Origin: Gemmatimonas aurantiaca T-27
Lineage (GTDB): Bacteria; Gemmatimonadota; Gemmatimonadetes; Gemmatimonadales; Gemmatimonadaceae
Direction of reading: 5' to 3'
NCBI RefSeq assembly: GCF_000010305.1
Contig: NC_012489.1
Coordinates: 3,727,646 to 3,791,645, forward strand
Length of the DNA: 64,000 nucleotides
Shown here piece by piece: positions 25,411 through 35,549 of this stretch. Both the position numbers and the translations under genes were made by a program. Under the pieces are notes generated by a model. The model ran no database searches and was not told the DNA's origin. It saw nothing but the letters and a program-made list of their open reading frames with translations. The stretch's first letter is position 1. Every line of letters starts with the position of its first letter.

Positions 25411-27195
25411 CTATGACGCGCCAGCCTGTGCCAACAATCGATCCGTAAGACCGGAGCCGCGCACCACCGATCGGTGGATCGCGGCTTCGATCATTCGGTC
25501 ACTGCCGCTGATGGTGACTGATCGGCGAGCCCGGGTCACGGCCGTATAGAGCAACTCGCGGGTCAGTACACGACTGTCCGCTTCCGGCAGCACCACCAGC
25601 ACATGATCGAATTCTGATCCCTGTGATTTGTGCACGGTCATCGCCCATGCCGTCTCGTGGGCCGGCAATTGTGATGGCATGAAGGATCGCACCCCACCGT
25701 CAGACGCCGGGAAGTGCACCATGGGCACACCATCGATGGCCAGCGTGACACCGACATCACCGTTGTAGAGCTGCGTGGCCGCGTCATTGGCCGTGACAAG
25801 CACCGGTCGATGATCATACCATCCCATCACAGCACGTCCCTGCCGCTGCAGCCAACCCTCGGTCAGTGCATTGAGCCCCGTCACACCACCGGGGCCATCA
25901 CGCAGCGCACAGAGCACACGGAATCGTGCCAGAGCAGCGAGTGCGGCCACCGGCGTATCAGTGGCAAGGAATGCCTGCACATGCGGCTCCACCGGCGCCA
26001 GCAGCTCCTGCGCGCTCCGATGCGGTAGTTGCCATGCGACATCCGTCAGTGCGGTGTCCTGCAGCGCCCGCATGGCCTGCTGGCTTTCGCCAACACGCGT
26101 GGCTTCGGCCAGCAGGCCAATGCCGACCTGCTGGCCGAATCGCCAGGAGTATGCCAGTCGCACCACCGAGCGCCTGATCGCCGAGCTTTTCACGGCATCG
26201 TGCGCAGCCCGCGTGACATCACCCAGCACGAACCCCGTGTCCACACTGGCCAGTTGGTCGGGATCACCCAATACGATCAGACGCGCGGACGGCTTGAGTG
26301 CGGCAAACAGCGCATCCATCATCAGCACGTCGATCATGCTGGCCTCGTCGACGATGACCACATCTTCGGCCAGAGGCCGTTGTGCATGATGACGGAATCG
26401 CTGGGTGGCCGTGTGGTAGCCCAACAGACGATGCAATGTCTTGCCGGACACGCCAGGTAGCGATGGAGCAAGTTCATGAAGGGCGTCACGCAGCGCCGCT
26501 GCGCCGATGGCCTCGGATAGCCGCGCCGCCGCTCGCCCGGTGGGTGCAGCCAGCGCAAACGTCAGCGTGGGATCACGATGGAGCAGCAGTGCCAGCAAGC
26601 GCGCCGCCACCGTGGTCTTGCCGGTGCCGGGCCCTCCCGTCACGAACACCAGTGGCGACGCGAGAGCCGTGGCAGCCGCACGCGCCTGCCAATCGACGAC
26701 ACCATCCACCGCCGGGAACAGTGCGTGGAATCGCGGCGTGTCCGGCAGCGCTTCCACGGGTGTGGCCTGCTGCGCCCGATGCACGATGGCTTCGGCCAGA
26801 CGCACCTCGGCGCGATGATACCGCAGCAGGTACAGTCGTGTGCCTTCGAGCACAAACAGGGGCACGTTGGCATCCTGCGTGTGAGGCACACGCGCGCACA
26901 CTCCGCTCGCTCGCAGGACATCACCCCAGTCATCCAGTGCGGGGAACTGCACCGTGCGGCTCCCCAACGTGATGATGCGGCCGGCATGCGCGGCCAAGTC
27001 CACACAACTGTTGCCCATGCCACGTTCAGCACTGACCAGCAGTGCGGTATTGGCAAGCACTTCACGGGCCAGCAGCGCTTCGGTGGTGCCCGCCTGCACG
27101 GCGGCCATACGCACCACGAGATCGGCGAAGGCCTCGTCGAGACGCGACACCTCCAGCGTCGATGCGGCGGCCTGGCCGACGAGTGGATGACTCAT
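25411..27195 (-). CDS. recD: Exodeoxyribonuclease V alpha subunit RecD
   Basis: A 594-residue 5'-3' helicase subunit of RecBCD. Walker A is VTGGPGTGKTTVAA (near residue 185), the DEAD-like motif is VVIVDEASMID, and the C-terminal helicase motif is TVHKSQGSEFDHVLVVLP. Length and motif order fit RecD. Its ATG overlaps the recB stop by four bases (ATGA). It acts with RecB and RecC on double-strand ends in recombination repair. The longer frame to 27255 lies within recB and is not needed. Confidence 0.95.
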   Translation of the reverse strand: MSHPLVGQAAASTLEVSRLDEAFADLVVRMAAVQAGTTEALLAREVLANTALLVSAERGMGNSCVDLAAHAGRIITLGSRTVQFPALDDWGDVLRASGVCARVPHTQDANVPLFVLEGTRLYLLRYHRAEVRLAEAIVHRAQQATPVEALPDTPRFHALFPAVDGVVDWQARAAATALASPLVFVTGGPGTGKTTVAARLLALLLHRDPTLTFALAAPTGRAAARLSEAIGAAALRDALHELAPSLPGVSGKTLHRLLGYHTATQRFRHHAQRPLAEDVVIVDEASMIDVLMMDALFAALKPSARLIVLGDPDQLASVDTGFVLGDVTRAAHDAVKSSAIRRSVVRLAYSWRFGQQVGIGLLAEATRVGESQQAMRALQDTALTDVAWQLPHRSAQELLAPVEPHVQAFLATDTPVAALAALARFRVLCALRDGPGGVTGLNALTEGWLQRQGRAVMGWYDHRPVLVTANDAATQLYNGDVGVTLAIDGVPMVHFPASDGGVRSFMPSQLPAHETAWAMTVHKSQGSEFDHVLVVLPEADSRVLTRELLYTAVTRARRSVTISGSDRMIEAAIHRSVVRGSGLTDRLLAQAGAS

Positions 27196-30100
27196 GCGCC
27201 GAGCGCCGCGCTGAGGGCGCGGATGAGCGCCGCCGGTGGCCGATGCACAAACCAACCGGTGCCATCGACTGACGCGTCAGCAAACCCACGCAGGAAGGCG
27301 TAGGCGGCCCCACCAATGTGCGTGTCGTAGTCATAATCGGGCACACGTTGCGCGAGAAACCGGTGCGCCGCGACCAGGTACAGATGGTACTGCAATGTGT
27401 AGTGGTGGTCGTCCATCACGGTCTGCAGCGCCGAGGATTTGTACGCCCCGTTGTCGGCCCCGAGCTGGTTGGACTTCCAGTCCACCACATACCACCGGCC
27501 TTCGTGCTCGAACAGCAGATCGACAAAGCCGGTCAGGTATCCGTGCAGGCGATTGAAGGACAGCCGACGAAGCTGGTCGGCATAGGCCGCGCCATGTGCA
27601 CCGCCGTGTTGGGCAAACACCGCCGCCAGTGCCTGGCGGGTCATGACGTGATCGGCGGATGCCAGAGGCAGCAGGAACTGCCACTCGCGACGCGTGCGCG
27701 ACGCAGGTACTGCCGCGAGGGCAAAACCGAGTCCCGGGAGAGGTGCCTGCAGCAGTCGTTGCATCATGCGTACGGTGCTGGCCGTGCGCAGTTCGTGCTC
27801 GTCTTCGTCGAACCCCAGTACAAGGAGCTCCCTATCGGCAATTTCCTGCCATGCCGCCGGGCTCCCATCGAAGTGGGCATGCTCGAAGATCGCATGCAGC
27901 ACCGTGCCCGGTACGGCGCCCGCCGGGAAGGTGCGAAAGTCGTGTGGATCGTTCGTCACTGTGGTGACGGGCGTCGCATCAGGCTGGGCATCCCGATCCC
28001 GGGCCACCTGCTCGCTCATCTCTGCGCGCAGGGATTCGTACACCCCGGCGGTCAACGAGGTGAAGCTCGCAATGGAGAAGGTGGAGAAACGCTCTCGCAG
28101 AGACGGCACCGAGGGCAGTTGCCGTGCGTGCCCCGTGAGCGGTGGCGCCTGCGGCGCGGCGGCCACCGGTGCGATCGGCTGCCACGTGTCCACCATATCC
28201 AAGGCCATCAGCGATGGATGAGCATCCACCAGCGACCGCAGCATGCCCTGCCACGCATCGGGGGCGGCGCGCAACTGATCGGCCACCGCAGCAGGTCCGT
28301 CACGGTCTGGCGCAGCGGCACCATCGAAGAGCAACCACGACAAGGCCGACTGCTCGGAGCCGTTTGGCGCATTGCCGATCGGCCCCCACGCGACATAGGT
28401 GCGGAAGCGGGCCCGCGTGAGCGCGACATATACCAACCGGCAATCCTCAGCCAACCGCTCGCGTTCCGCCTGTGCTGTGCGTTCGGCCAGACGTGGAGAG
28501 CCGTGATCGTACACCACACGGCCCTGCTCGTGCACCAGCACCGGAGCATCGGGCTCGACGCGCCGCACGCCCCACAAGGTGGGGCAGAACACAAGATCGT
28601 ATTCGAGGCCTTTGCTGCGATGCACCGTCACGATCTGCACCGCGTCGTCATCACTTTCGAGGCGCAACTCCCGCACCCCACGCGTCTCGGCGGGTTCGCG
28701 GCGCGCCGCATCGAGCCAGCGCAGGGTGCCCTCGATGCTCAGTGCGTCCTGCTCCGCCGCACCATGCAGCAGTTCCTGCGCATGCCGCAAATTGGTGAGC
28801 CGGCGATCACCATCGGTGTACGTCAGATAGCGCGACACGACCGCACGCGACTCGAACAACCGTTCGAGCAATTGCAGGGTGCCCTGCGTGGCCCACAGCT
28901 CGCGCAGGGACGCCACCTCGGTCAGGATTTCTTCCCATTCACGTTCCCCCTCCGGCGAAGCGAGACGCACGAGGTCTTCGTGGGTCGCGCCCCACAGGGT
29001 GGTGGCCAATGCCGCTCGCACGCGCGACGGATCGCGTGGCACCGCGATGGCCTCCAGGACCCGCTGCAATTCCGCCATCTCCAGCGACTGCATCACGTCA
29101 CCAAGCCCGGAAACGACTGATCGCACGCCGGCCTCAGCGAGCACCTGCACCATCTCCACGCCCTCAAAGCCTTTGCGCACCAAGACAGCGATGCGGCCGG
29201 GCGGCACCTCCTGCTTGATGTAGGAGGCAATCCTGCTGGCACATGCGCGGAACAGCAGCGTCCGTGCTTGCCCTATTGGCGTGGGGACACTGTTCCCATT
29301 TCGAGTGTCGGGCGGCACAAACAGCCAATGCAGCCCATGCGAACCGGCCACCCCTTTGGGGTTGGGATCAAAATTCCGCGCCGTCGCCGGGTGAAATGCA
29401 ATCTCCGGTTCCACGAACGGTGCAGTCGATCTCGAGAACAGCGCATTCACCGCCTGCACCATGGGTGGCGTGCTGCGGAAATTGAATTCGAGGCTGTAGC
29501 GGTGAGACGCCTGCCGCGCCGCCTCGAGGTACGCCCGGACGTCGGCACCACGAAACGCGTAGATCGCCTGCTTCGGATCACCGATCAGGAAGAGCGGCTG
29601 GCCGGCAAACGCGATGCGGAACACGTGAAACTGATGACTGTCCGTGTCCTGAAACTCGTCGATCAGCGCCGCCTGGAATTGCTGCCGAATGGCGCGGGCC
29701 AGCAACCCCTCGCTGCCCTGCGCCGCCAGCACCGCATGCAACTGCCCCAACAGGTCATCGAAGCCCATCAACGAGCGTTCGCGTTTGAGCGTGCGCACCC
29801 GATCATCCACGTCCTGCAAACAGTCCGCGCGCACGGCCAGCACGAGCTGCTGAATGGCGGCCGCAAGCGCCGTCGCGGCCACGGCAATGGGCCAGTCGGC
29901 AATGCCGTCGGCGGTCGCGCGATTCTGCTTGCCGACCTTGTTGGCCTTCGCTTGCAGCGCATCGATGTTGAGCGCACCCGCCAGCCCCTGCATCGCCGCC
30001 AGGCTGCCGGCGCGTGCTTCCTGAATCAGCGCATCCAACGAGGCCAGTCCATCCTCCGTGGCCAGCACCGCACCCTTGTTCCACTTGACTGCCGCAGCCG

Positions 30101-30824
30101 TGCCCCGGAGAGAATCCGGCGACCAGACGTCGAGCATCCGTTTCGCAACGGTCGTGAGCACACTTCGTGCTTCACTCAGGCGAATCATCGGATCGAGCAC
30201 GGCATCGGGCCAGCGACGCCACATCGCATAGTCCTGCACGAAGCTGAGCGGCGACCACTGACGATGTACCGCCCACGCAGCGAGTGCCGGGTCGATGTAG
30301 AACGTGCGCCGCCACCAGTCGAACATCGCCTCTTCGATCAGTGGAGTCGGATCGTCCAGCAGCTCCATGCTGAATGGGGCACCACTTTCCAGCGCGAATT
30401 CATCCAACACGCGCTTGCAGAAGCCGTGAATGGTGAACACCGCCAGTGCATCGAGGGCTCGGAGGGCCTCCTGGGCCCGCGTCGCGGCCCACGGTTCACG
30501 CCCGTTCGCCAGCTCGCGCAGAATCTCGATCTCGGAGTTGCTCTTCGCATACAGTGCTCCGGACCACACCTCGTGGGCCAACTGCAGCATGCGCCGCACG
30601 CGCGTCACCAACTCCTCGGTGGCCGCGTTGGTGAACGTGACCACGAGGATGCCACCCAGTCCGCTCACGATCGGTTGCCCGGCGGCATCCTGCTCGAGCA
30701 GCAACCGCACGACGCTCATGGCGATGTTGAATGTCTTGCCGGTGCCGGCGCTGGCCTCGATCAGCGAGATACCAGGTGGGAACGGCGACCGCGCCACATC
30801 GAACGGACCTGCCGCACGGCTCAT
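27192..30824 (-). CDS. recB: Exodeoxyribonuclease V beta subunit RecB
   Basis: A 1210-residue helicase-nuclease. Walker A is IEASAGTGKTFNIA (about residues 22-35). UvrD-type motifs include LIDEFQDTDSHQF, LIGDPKQAIYAFRGAD and TVHRSKGLEYDLVF. The C-terminal RecB nuclease has GFVDLLFEHEGRWYVVDWKSN near residue 1110, with the Asp-x-Lys catalytic signature intact. It is therefore expected to be active in both unwinding and DNA degradation. Four-base ATGA overlaps join it to recC upstream and recD downstream. Confidence 0.96.
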   Translation of the reverse strand: MSRAAGPFDVARSPFPPGISLIEASAGTGKTFNIAMSVVRLLLEQDAAGQPIVSGLGGILVVTFTNAATEELVTRVRRMLQLAHEVWSGALYAKSNSEIEILRELANGREPWAATRAQEALRALDALAVFTIHGFCKRVLDEFALESGAPFSMELLDDPTPLIEEAMFDWWRRTFYIDPALAAWAVHRQWSPLSFVQDYAMWRRWPDAVLDPMIRLSEARSVLTTVAKRMLDVWSPDSLRGTAAAVKWNKGAVLATEDGLASLDALIQEARAGSLAAMQGLAGALNIDALQAKANKVGKQNRATADGIADWPIAVAATALAAAIQQLVLAVRADCLQDVDDRVRTLKRERSLMGFDDLLGQLHAVLAAQGSEGLLARAIRQQFQAALIDEFQDTDSHQFHVFRIAFAGQPLFLIGDPKQAIYAFRGADVRAYLEAARQASHRYSLEFNFRSTPPMVQAVNALFSRSTAPFVEPEIAFHPATARNFDPNPKGVAGSHGLHWLFVPPDTRNGNSVPTPIGQARTLLFRACASRIASYIKQEVPPGRIAVLVRKGFEGVEMVQVLAEAGVRSVVSGLGDVMQSLEMAELQRVLEAIAVPRDPSRVRAALATTLWGATHEDLVRLASPEGEREWEEILTEVASLRELWATQGTLQLLERLFESRAVVSRYLTYTDGDRRLTNLRHAQELLHGAAEQDALSIEGTLRWLDAARREPAETRGVRELRLESDDDAVQIVTVHRSKGLEYDLVFCPTLWGVRRVEPDAPVLVHEQGRVVYDHGSPRLAERTAQAERERLAEDCRLVYVALTRARFRTYVAWGPIGNAPNGSEQSALSWLLFDGAAAPDRDGPAAVADQLRAAPDAWQGMLRSLVDAHPSLMALDMVDTWQPIAPVAAAPQAPPLTGHARQLPSVPSLRERFSTFSIASFTSLTAGVYESLRAEMSEQVARDRDAQPDATPVTTVTNDPHDFRTFPAGAVPGTVLHAIFEHAHFDGSPAAWQEIADRELLVLGFDEDEHELRTASTVRMMQRLLQAPLPGLGFALAAVPASRTRREWQFLLPLASADHVMTRQALAAVFAQHGGAHGAAYADQLRRLSFNRLHGYLTGFVDLLFEHEGRWYVVDWKSNQLGADNGAYKSSALQTVMDDHHYTLQYHLYLVAAHRFLAQRVPDYDYDTHIGGAAYAFLRGFADASVDGTGWFVHRPPAALIRALSAALGA

Positions 30825-33800
30825 CTGACTGATGCCCCGGTGACATCGGACGCCGCGTGCACCGTCTGCGCGGCTTCCAGTGGCTCCCAGAACGCATCGA
30901 CGAGCGCGACAAAGGCATCGGCATGGTGTGCGAAAGGGTCCCGCTCACGCCACAACAATGCGACGTAGGGATCGTCGAGATCTCCTTCGCCGTAGTCCCC
31001 GCCGGGCGCAAACTTTGCCCGCGCGGCTTCGAGTGGCGGCTTGGCCGCTCCACGACCACTCGACGCCGTGGCGATCGCCTTTCGATAGGCGACCGCAGCA
31101 GCGAGGAAGTAGGGCATTGGTTCGGCCAGCATGCGCTGATAGCCCTGCACCAATGCTTCCAACAGGACCATCGCATCTGCCTGTGGCGCAAACCGCAGCT
31201 CCTGATCGAGTGCCATGACGCGAGTGGTGCCACCGACGCCCATGGCCTGGCGGGCGAGGTGCGCGATCCAGCCACGCACGACATCACGCGGTTTGAGTGT
31301 GGCCGCCCGCACGCGCCACTGTTCTTCTGCGTGCTGGTAATCGAGTCGCCCCACGAGCTGCCAACCGTGTCCGCGCAGATCGACCGTCAGCGGCTCGAGA
31401 AACCGTGGCTGACCGACGCGCTGCAGCAGTGGATCGACCTGCTGCGCTAGCCGTTGCTGCCAGGCAGCACCCAGCGGCCCAGGTGGCAGTTCGCCAGACG
31501 CCGACAGGCGTGCCGTGGCTCCACGCTCACCAGCGCCGTGCAGTACCTCGTTGAGCAGACGCTGCTGCAATCGGGTGCGCAGCAGCGCGTCCACCACCGT
31601 GGGCTCCACATCATCCAGCGCATCACGATGGTCACGAAGGGACAGATGCAACGTACGCTCGGCATGCAGTTGCGATGGGTTGGACCATGCCAGCATGAGA
31701 TCGTCGAGCGCGATCACCCCCTCGGTGTGCAATGGGGTCACCGCACGAGCCACGAAGGGTGGCGCCTTCCGGCGCTCGGTCACATCGCGGACACTGGCCG
31801 CAAGCACATCGTCGAAACTGAACAGCGCGGTATCGGTCGCCGTTGGCACGAAGTAGGCCGTACTGAATGGCTGCAGACGATGCTCCACCCGCAACAACGG
31901 ATGGGGAGCCTTGTCGACCGTATGCACCATGCGCTGCAGGTACTGCAGCAGTTCGGCCACCACGATGGAGGGGGCGATCTCGGCGTTGTTCGTCTCTGAT
32001 CGCCCGACGTACGACAGGTGCAACCGATCCTCGGCGCACAGCAGGGTGTCGAGCACGAGCTGTCGATCATCCGTACGCGGATCACGATCTCCAACCCGCC
32101 GAGCGCTCCCGATGAGATCGAACGCCGGCCGTCGCTCGCGGCGCGGATAGCTGCGATCGTCGAGGCCGAGCATCGCGATGACCCGATGCGGAATCGCGCG
32201 CATCGGTTTCATGGCGCAGATCGTGAGCCCCCCGGTGAGGAAACCCGTGGCATGATCATCGCTGTCGAGCGCCGCCAGAATCCAATCGCGGACCACCTCG
32301 AAGGCGACCTCGGGATCTTCCACATCGTGCGCCTCGCGCAGCCGGCGCTGGCGCGGTGCGCCGGACGGTTCCCGCAGCGCTTGCATGGCCTCGGCGATCT
32401 GCGCCATGGTCGCCTGTTCCGCACTGCCTTCCGGCACGACCGCCCAGGCGAACACCTCCGCCAGAACGGTCGACCAGGTCGATAGGGGCCGCGCCTCCCG
32501 CAGTCGCATCAGATGCCGCTCGAGGTCGTCCACCCAACGTACGAACACCCCGAGCAGCTCGGCATCACCGACGAGATCCCCCGCCACTGGTACATGCCCC
32601 TCGACCAGCACGTCCACGGGCCCCATGGCATAGCCGGCCATGAGACGATCGAGTCCGAGGCGCCAACTGTTCTCGACGAACGACGGTACGCCGAATCGTG
32701 ACACCCGATCGTCAGCGTCCCATCCCCATCGAATGCCGGCTTGCTGCACCCAGCCAGTGAGCTGCTCGACCTGTGCCGGCGTAACTCCCACGCGCCGCCG
32801 CACGGAAGGCACGGACAACAGGTGGAGTACGTCACTCACACCCAGTCGCGACGACACGAGCTGCAACAACAGCTCCAGCGCCTGCAGGGGTGCCGACTCC
32901 CGGGCGAGCGCCCGATCGGCCACGCGAAACGGAATACGGGGGCGGGACTCGCTCATCGCTCCACCGAACACCACTTCCGCCAGTGGAGCATACAGCTCGA
33001 CATCCGGCACCATCACGAGCACGTCATGCGGCCGCAGGGCAGGATTCACGGCGAACGCATCGAGGAGCTGGTCGCGCAACACCTCCATCTCGCGTAGCGG
33101 TGAGTGGCAGATGTGCACACTCACGGAGCGGTCGGTGGGCGACACCAGGCAGGCCGTCGGCGTGAGCTCCGAGCCACGCAGGGCACGCTGCAGATGATGC
33201 AACACGGAGTCCTCGGCGGGCATCGCGGCCTGCACATGCCGCGAACCGCCAGGCTCGTTCGCACCAAGCAACGTCAGGAGCTCCTGCGACGCGTGCCCGA
33301 ACTGCGCCGTCAGGGGGTTCGGCGACCTGCCAACAAGCTGCGGATCTGCAGGTACCAGCACGAAGAAGCGCACTGCTGCGAAACGCGACACCGCCTTCAG
33401 CAGGCGCACGAACAGCGGTGGCAGCGTGGAGATGCCAAAGACCGACAAGCGATCAGGCAGACCGACCGGTCTGATCGCCGCCTGTTCAAGGCGCTCGATG
33501 GTGTGCAGGAACCACCGGGCAAAGTGCATCGGCCGCTCTCCCTGTAGCACCTGTTGCCATAGGGCGCACTGCCAGGCCGCATGCGGATTTTCGGCCGCGG
33601 TGTCGAAAGGCCCTTCGACAGATGCATGTCCGCCTGCCTCCCAGGCGAGCAGCATGTCCGGACGATACAGACGGTACTCATCGAACCGCGCACTGACGCG
33701 GCGTGCCAGTCCGTAACGCTTGGCAGGATCAGCCTGTTCGAGGAATGCACGCAGCGGCGCGTACACCGCGTCAGCGAGCATGTCCTCGTCGCTCAGCAAC

Positions 33801-34126
33801 GCGAAGAGCCGCCAGGTGAGCGCTTCCTCCTCGAATCGTTTGTCGAGCGTCGGGGCGTCGGTCTCGTTGCCGGGTCCGCCGATACCCGCCAGCGACTCGG
33901 CCAGTTTTCGGCAGAAAGCGGCCGGGAATGGCAACTGCAGCGATGCCGCGCAACCACGACGACGGGCGAGCTGTTGCCGCACCCAGCGTTCCATACCTAG
34001 GCTTTGCACCACCACGATATCGTCGTCGAAGGGCGACAGCGGCCAGGTTGTCAGCGTGCGATCCAGCTCCGCCAACAGGGCATGCGGCGAATCGCCCGTG
34101 ACGACCTGCAGTCCGGGTGTCTCCAC
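30821..34126 (-). CDS. recC: Exodeoxyribonuclease V gamma subunit RecC
   Basis: A 1101-residue subunit that holds the complex and recognises Chi. The N-terminus has VVVQSLGMERWVRQQLARR, the usual RecC opening. Later segments, FDLIGSARRVGDRDPRTDDRQ (split across about residues 665-685) and LHLSYVGRSE, are also RecC hallmarks. The helicase motifs are degenerate, as in other RecC proteins. The start is GTG at 34126; no earlier in-frame start is plausible. It is the first gene of a recC-recB-recD operon, and no promoter was identified in the 50 bases before it. Confidence 0.93.
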   Translation of the reverse strand: METPGLQVVTGDSPHALLAELDRTLTTWPLSPFDDDIVVVQSLGMERWVRQQLARRRGCAASLQLPFPAAFCRKLAESLAGIGGPGNETDAPTLDKRFEEEALTWRLFALLSDEDMLADAVYAPLRAFLEQADPAKRYGLARRVSARFDEYRLYRPDMLLAWEAGGHASVEGPFDTAAENPHAAWQCALWQQVLQGERPMHFARWFLHTIERLEQAAIRPVGLPDRLSVFGISTLPPLFVRLLKAVSRFAAVRFFVLVPADPQLVGRSPNPLTAQFGHASQELLTLLGANEPGGSRHVQAAMPAEDSVLHHLQRALRGSELTPTACLVSPTDRSVSVHICHSPLREMEVLRDQLLDAFAVNPALRPHDVLVMVPDVELYAPLAEVVFGGAMSESRPRIPFRVADRALARESAPLQALELLLQLVSSRLGVSDVLHLLSVPSVRRRVGVTPAQVEQLTGWVQQAGIRWGWDADDRVSRFGVPSFVENSWRLGLDRLMAGYAMGPVDVLVEGHVPVAGDLVGDAELLGVFVRWVDDLERHLMRLREARPLSTWSTVLAEVFAWAVVPEGSAEQATMAQIAEAMQALREPSGAPRQRRLREAHDVEDPEVAFEVVRDWILAALDSDDHATGFLTGGLTICAMKPMRAIPHRVIAMLGLDDRSYPRRERRPAFDLIGSARRVGDRDPRTDDRQLVLDTLLCAEDRLHLSYVGRSETNNAEIAPSIVVAELLQYLQRMVHTVDKAPHPLLRVEHRLQPFSTAYFVPTATDTALFSFDDVLAASVRDVTERRKAPPFVARAVTPLHTEGVIALDDLMLAWSNPSQLHAERTLHLSLRDHRDALDDVEPTVVDALLRTRLQQRLLNEVLHGAGERGATARLSASGELPPGPLGAAWQQRLAQQVDPLLQRVGQPRFLEPLTVDLRGHGWQLVGRLDYQHAEEQWRVRAATLKPRDVVRGWIAHLARQAMGVGGTTRVMALDQELRFAPQADAMVLLEALVQGYQRMLAEPMPYFLAAAVAYRKAIATASSGRGAAKPPLEAARAKFAPGGDYGEGDLDDPYVALLWRERDPFAHHADAFVALVDAFWEPLEAAQTVHAASDVTGASVR

Positions 34127-34175
34127 GACTACGACAACCTGCGCACGACGCTCATGCCGGTTCCTGGTTGTTCAC

Positions 34176-35495
34176 TCAGGCAAGCGCGCGATCGGCAGCG
34201 ATGACCGCATTGAGCAGCACATTCGCACCGTGCGCCACGTCTTCCGGCTTCGTGAACTCACGTGGCGAATGACTGATCCCGCCAACACTGGGCACGAAGA
34301 TCATGCCCATCGGGGCGATGTGCGCCACTTCCTGCGCATCGTGCCCGGCCCCGCTGGGCATGCGCTGATGGGTGAGCTGCAGCGCTGCAGCACTCGCCTG
34401 CACCACATCCATCACACGTGGGTCGGCCAAGGCCGGCTGGCTGTTGGCGTTGATCGCAAAGCTGAATTCCGTACGTGTCGCGTCGCCAATCTCCTTGGCA
34501 ATCTGACGAAAGCGCGCCGCGAAACGTTCCAGCTTTGCCCCGTCGATGTCGCGCAGGTCGATGGTCATCACCACCTGACCGGGAATCACGTTGGTGGTGT
34601 TGGGTGTGACATTCATGCGCCCCACCGTCGCCACTTGCCGCCCGGGTTCGCTGCGAACGGCTTCGTTCACCGCCACCGTGAAACGCGCCGCGGCCAGCAT
34701 GGCATCCTGCCGCTGATCCATGGGCGTGGTGCCGGCATGATTGGAGAACCCCTTGATGGTCACCTCGAACCAGCGCAGCCCCACGATGCCTTCCACCACG
34801 CCGATCTGTCGGCTGCCCCGTTCCAGCAAACCACCCTGCTCGATGTGCAATTCGATGTAACAGGCGACATCACCCTTCCGCTTCACACTTTCGCCAATGC
34901 GGTCAGGATCACCGCCAATGAGCGTGATGCCTTCGCGCAGTGTCTTGCCTGAGCGTGCCACCTTCGACAGGTCCTCGGGCTTGAGCAAGCCGATGAACCC
35001 CTGACTGCCGACGGTGCCCCCTTCTTCGTTCTGCCACACCACCACATCGATGGGATGCCGCAGCCGCACCCGCTGCTCGGCCAGCGACCGGGCCACCTCA
35101 ATGGCACTGAACGATCCCACGGGCCCGTCGTAGTTGCCACCATCGGTCACCGAGTCGATGTGCGACCCGATCATGATGGGCGACAGTTTCGCATCGGTGC
35201 CCGGCACACGCGCGATGATGTTGCCGAGAGTGTCGAGCCGCGGTGTGAGACCACTCTGCCGAAAGAGATCGAGCGTGAACTTCCGCCCCGCCAGATCCGC
35301 GTCGCTGTACGCCACACGATTGATGCCACCTGCCGTGCGTCCGATGCGATCGAACTGGGCGAGCATGCCGTTCAGGCGTTCCCCGTTGACCCGGAGTGGC
35401 GTTGGCTGCCCACGATAGCCACGCACGATGGTACCACCCAGGGCCGGAACCGCGGCCAGTGCGGCAGCCTGCTGCAGGAAAGTGCGACGAAGCAT
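34176..35495 (-). CDS. Exported M20-family amidohydrolase (carbamoylase/allantoate-amidohydrolase-like)
   Basis: A 439-residue zinc hydrolase. MLRRTFLQQAAALAAVPALGG is a signal peptide with a Tat-like twin Arg. Metal-site motifs are visible in IGSHIDSVTDGGNYDGPVG (His near 111, Asp near 121), VVWQNEEGG (Glu pair near 156), and the late His in GISHSPREF. The pattern fits N-carbamoyl-L-amino-acid hydrolase / allantoate amidohydrolase relatives, which cleave amide or carbamoyl C-N bonds. Its export is unusual for carbamoylases, so the true substrate may differ. It lies 54 bases after map on the same strand. Confidence 0.85.
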   Translation of the reverse strand: MLRRTFLQQAAALAAVPALGGTIVRGYRGQPTPLRVNGERLNGMLAQFDRIGRTAGGINRVAYSDADLAGRKFTLDLFRQSGLTPRLDTLGNIIARVPGTDAKLSPIMIGSHIDSVTDGGNYDGPVGSFSAIEVARSLAEQRVRLRHPIDVVVWQNEEGGTVGSQGFIGLLKPEDLSKVARSGKTLREGITLIGGDPDRIGESVKRKGDVACYIELHIEQGGLLERGSRQIGVVEGIVGLRWFEVTIKGFSNHAGTTPMDQRQDAMLAAARFTVAVNEAVRSEPGRQVATVGRMNVTPNTTNVIPGQVVMTIDLRDIDGAKLERFAARFRQIAKEIGDATRTEFSFAINANSQPALADPRVMDVVQASAAALQLTHQRMPSGAGHDAQEVAHIAPMGMIFVPSVGGISHSPREFTKPEDVAHGANVLLNAVIAADRALA

Positions 35496-35549
35496 TGACG
35501 GACGATGCGATAGGGAAGAATGAACGAACGACGAACGCCGTGTCGGCGA

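Noticed and set aside
27318-30968. Two long plus-strand open frames (600 and 566 codons) opposite recB
   Set aside because: They are codon-complement shadows of recB; translated sequences are rich in Arg, His and Gln and show no domain, while recB has all its motifs.
30821-34126. recC as a pseudogene because of poor helicase motifs
   Set aside because: RecC normally has degenerate helicase motifs; length, frame and four-base coupling to recB are intact.
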